Source: Colletes latitarsis (Eukaryota > Arthropoda > Insecta > Hymenoptera > Colletidae). From it: 64,000 nt of DNA. Where the stretch lies: positions 24,694,001 through 24,758,000 of the forward strand of contig NC_135136.1 of the NCBI RefSeq assembly GCF_051014445.1, written 5' to 3'. Numbering within the stretch: the first letter of the stretch is position 1; each line of letters begins with the position of its first letter. The notes under the pieces were generated by a model. It made no database searches and was not told the DNA's origin. It was given only the letters and a program-made list of their open reading frames with translations. Positions 61,607 through 64,000 of the stretch are shown in pieces. Position numbers and translations under genes: made by a program.

Positions 61607-64000
61607 GCATAACCCAGACCTAACCCAGACCTAAACGGTGTTATACTCTAAAATGTTGATCGAATCCTAGTTTAACGTACTGTTTCTGTGTGGTACCACA
61701 TTACTGCGTGATTCAAACCCGAAAAAACCCAGGATCTGGCCAACAAGAATGCGGAAAAGGCAAAATCATGAGCCAGATGCGGGCATAACCCAGACCTAAC
61801 CCAGACCTAACCAGTGTTATCCTCAAAAATATTGATCGAAACCAGGTTTAATTGTCTGTTTCATTGTGGTATCACATTACTACGTGATTGAAACCAGAGA
61901 AAACCAAGGATCCGGCCAACATGAATGCGGAAAAGGCAAAATCATGAGCCAGATGCGGGCATGACCCACACCAAACCCAGACCTAACCGGTGTTACCGAC
62001 TAAAATACTGACCGAATCCAGGTTTAATTGACTGTTACTGTGTGGTACCACATTACTACGTTATTCAAACCCGGAAATTCCCAGGATCTGAGCAACAAGT
62101 ATGCGAAGAAGGCAGAATCATGAGCCAGTTGCGGGCATAACCCAGACCTAACCCAGACCTAACCGGTGTTATCCTCTAAAATATTGATCGAAACCAAGTT
62201 TAATCGACTGTTTCAGTGTGGTACAACATTACTACGTGAATCAAACCCGAAAAAACCCAGGATCTGGCCAACAAGTATGCGAAGAAGGCAAAATCATGAG
62301 CCAGATGCGGGCATAACCCAGACCTAACCCAGACCTAAACGGTGTTATCCTCCAAAATAATGATCGAATCCAGCTTTAATTGACTGTTACTGTGTGGTAC
62401 CACATTACTACGTGATACAAACCCGAAAGTTCCCAGGATCTGGCCAACAACTATGCGAAGAAGGCAAAATCATGAGCCAGATGCGGGCATAACCCAGACC
62501 TAACCCAGACCTAACCAGTGTTATCCTTTAAAATGTGGATCGAAACCAGGTTTAATTGACTGTTTCAATGTGGTACCACATAACTACGTGATTCAAACCC
62601 GAAAAAACCCAGGATCTGGCCAACAAGTTTGCGAAGAATGCAAAATCATGAGCCAGATGCGGGCTTAACCCAGACCTAACCAAGACCTAACCGGTGATAT
62701 CCTCTAAAATATTGATCGAAACCAAGTTTAATGGACTGTTTCAGTGTGGTACAACATTACTACGTCATTCAAACCCGAAAAAACCCAGGATCTGACCAAC
62801 AAGTATGCGAAGAAGGCAAAATCATGAGCCAGATGCGGGCATAACCCAGACCTAACCCAGACCTAACCGGTGTTACCGACTAAAATATTGGTCGGAACCA
62901 GGTTTAATTGTCTGTTTCAGTGAGGTGTCACATTACTACGTGTTCCAAACCAGAGAAAACCAAGGATATGGCCAACAAGTTTGCGAAGAAAGCAAAATCA
63001 TGAGCCAGATGCGGGCATAACCCAGACCTAACCCAGACCTAACCGGTGTTACCGACTAAAATATTGGTCGGAACCAGGTTTAATTGTCTGTTTCAGTGAG
63101 GTGTCACATTACTACGTGTTTCAAACCAGAGAAAACCAAGGATCTGGCCAACAAGAATGCGGAAAAGGCAAAATCATGAGCCAGATGGGAGCATAATCCA
63201 GACCTATCCCAGACCTAACCTGTGTTATCCTCTAAAATATTGATCGAAACCAGGTTTAATTGTCTGTTTCATTATGGCACCACATAACTACGTGATTGAA
63301 ACCAGAGAAAACCAAGGATCCGGCCTACAAGAATGCGGAAAAGGCAAAATCATGAGTCAGATGCTGGCATTACGCAGACCTAACCCAGACCTAACCGGTG
63401 TTACCGAATAAAATACTGACCGCATCCAGGTTTAATTGTCTGTTACTGTGTGGTACCACATTACTACGTTATTCAAACCCGGAAATTCCCAGGATCTGAC
63501 CAACAAGTATGCGAAAAAGGCAAAATCATGAGCCAGATGTGGGCATAACCCAGATCTAACCCAGCCCTAACCGGTTTTATGCTCTAAAATATTGATCGAA
63601 ACCAAGTTTAATCGACTGTTTCAGTGTGGTACCACATTACTACGTGATTCAAATCCAAAAAAACCCAGGATCTGGCCAACAACTATGCGAGGAAGGCAAA
63701 ATCATGAGCCAGATGCGGGCATAACCCAGACCTAACCCAGATCTAATCGGTTTTATCCTCTAAAATATTGATCGAAACCAGGCTTAATTGTCTGTTTCAG
63801 TGTGGTTCCACATTACTACGTGTTTCAAACCAGAGAAAACCAAGGATATGGCCAACAAGTTTGCGAAGAAAGCAAAATCATAAGCCAGATGCGGGCATAA
63901 CCCAGACCTAACCCAGACCTAACTGGTGTTACCGACTAAAATACTGACCGAATCCAGGTTTAATTGTCTGTTACTGTGTGTTACCACATTACTACGTGAT

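Larger units (their letters stand above)
57326..64000. repeat. 176-bp satellite array, about 38 monomers, continuing past the window
   Basis: GCATAACCCAGACC recurs at 57381, 57557, 57734, 57910, 58086, 58262, 58439, 58615 and on to 63719 and 63895, a mean step of 176.05 bp over 37 steps. Each monomer holds two tandem CCCAGACCTAA 11-mers (TTAGGTCTGGG on the other strand), a GGTGTTATC or GGTGTTACCGAC variant block, the palindrome TGTGGTACCACA or a decayed form of it, CATTACTACGTGATTCAAACC, and GAAGAAGGCAAAATCATGAGCC. Monomers differ mainly in the middle block and in CCCGAAAAAACCCAGG versus CCAGAGAAAACCAAGG. No genes are present. Confidence 0.97.

Noticed and set aside
57326..64000. CENP-B-box-like 17-mer in the satellite
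   Set aside because: I looked for TTCG-n4-A-n2-CGGG on both strands of the monomer consensus and did not see it.
57326..64000. CRISPR-like repeat-spacer structure
   Set aside because: The whole 176-bp monomer is repeated, with no unique spacers, in eukaryotic DNA; this is satellite DNA.

Overview
The window is eukaryotic, repetitive DNA, most likely from an insect and probably a hymenopteran. The grounds are the AT-rich background, a Ty1/copia element whose primer-binding site matches the middle of initiator tRNA-Met (the primer type used by Drosophila copia), and many CCTAA-type motifs, including the 11-mer TTAGGTCTGGG. I see no ordinary single-copy host gene. The only intact protein genes are two copies of one retrotransposon.

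Positions 1-57325 are a head-to-tail array of six copies of a macro-repeat of about 7.66 kb. Copies alternate between two sequence variants, A and B (A-B-A-B-A-B), so the array is a dimeric higher-order repeat. Units 2 and 4 (type B) carry the same 4799-bp copia insertion at the same site with the same 5-bp target duplication, so the element was multiplied by array duplication and not by two insertions. Unit 6 is B-like on its left and A-like on its right. The switch spans the copia site, which is empty there. Unit 6 is also broken by a 1901-bp solo LTR with its own 5-bp target duplication, and it ends in a diverged tail at 57325.

Each macro-repeat contains, in order: AT-rich DNA with microsatellites and a telomere-like motif; a cluster of ~145-bp diverged repeats; a tRNA-like (SINE-type) pol III sequence; more AT-rich DNA; a GC-richer island; a short ORF for a very basic 39-residue peptide; a 1.1-kb foldback element with 68-bp inverted ends; and an 81-codon ORF whose translation aligns with histone H3, with a tryptophan in loop 1 as in centromeric H3 (CENP-A/cenH3). 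The last histone-fold segment (L2-alpha3) appears in the next reading frame and stops at a consensus 5' splice site. I read this as a decayed or remodelled cenH3-like gene caught in the repeat.

Positions 57326-64000 are a 176-bp satellite, about 38 monomers, continuing past the window. Most monomers carry two adjacent copies of TTAGGTCTGGG (reverse strand) and many a 12-bp palindrome, TGTGGTACCACA; short higher-order repeats of 7 and 4 monomers are visible. A nucleosome-sized satellite with telomere-like repeats beside a homogenized macro-array carrying a cenH3-like sequence suggests subtelomeric or (peri)centromeric heterochromatin. That placement is inference.
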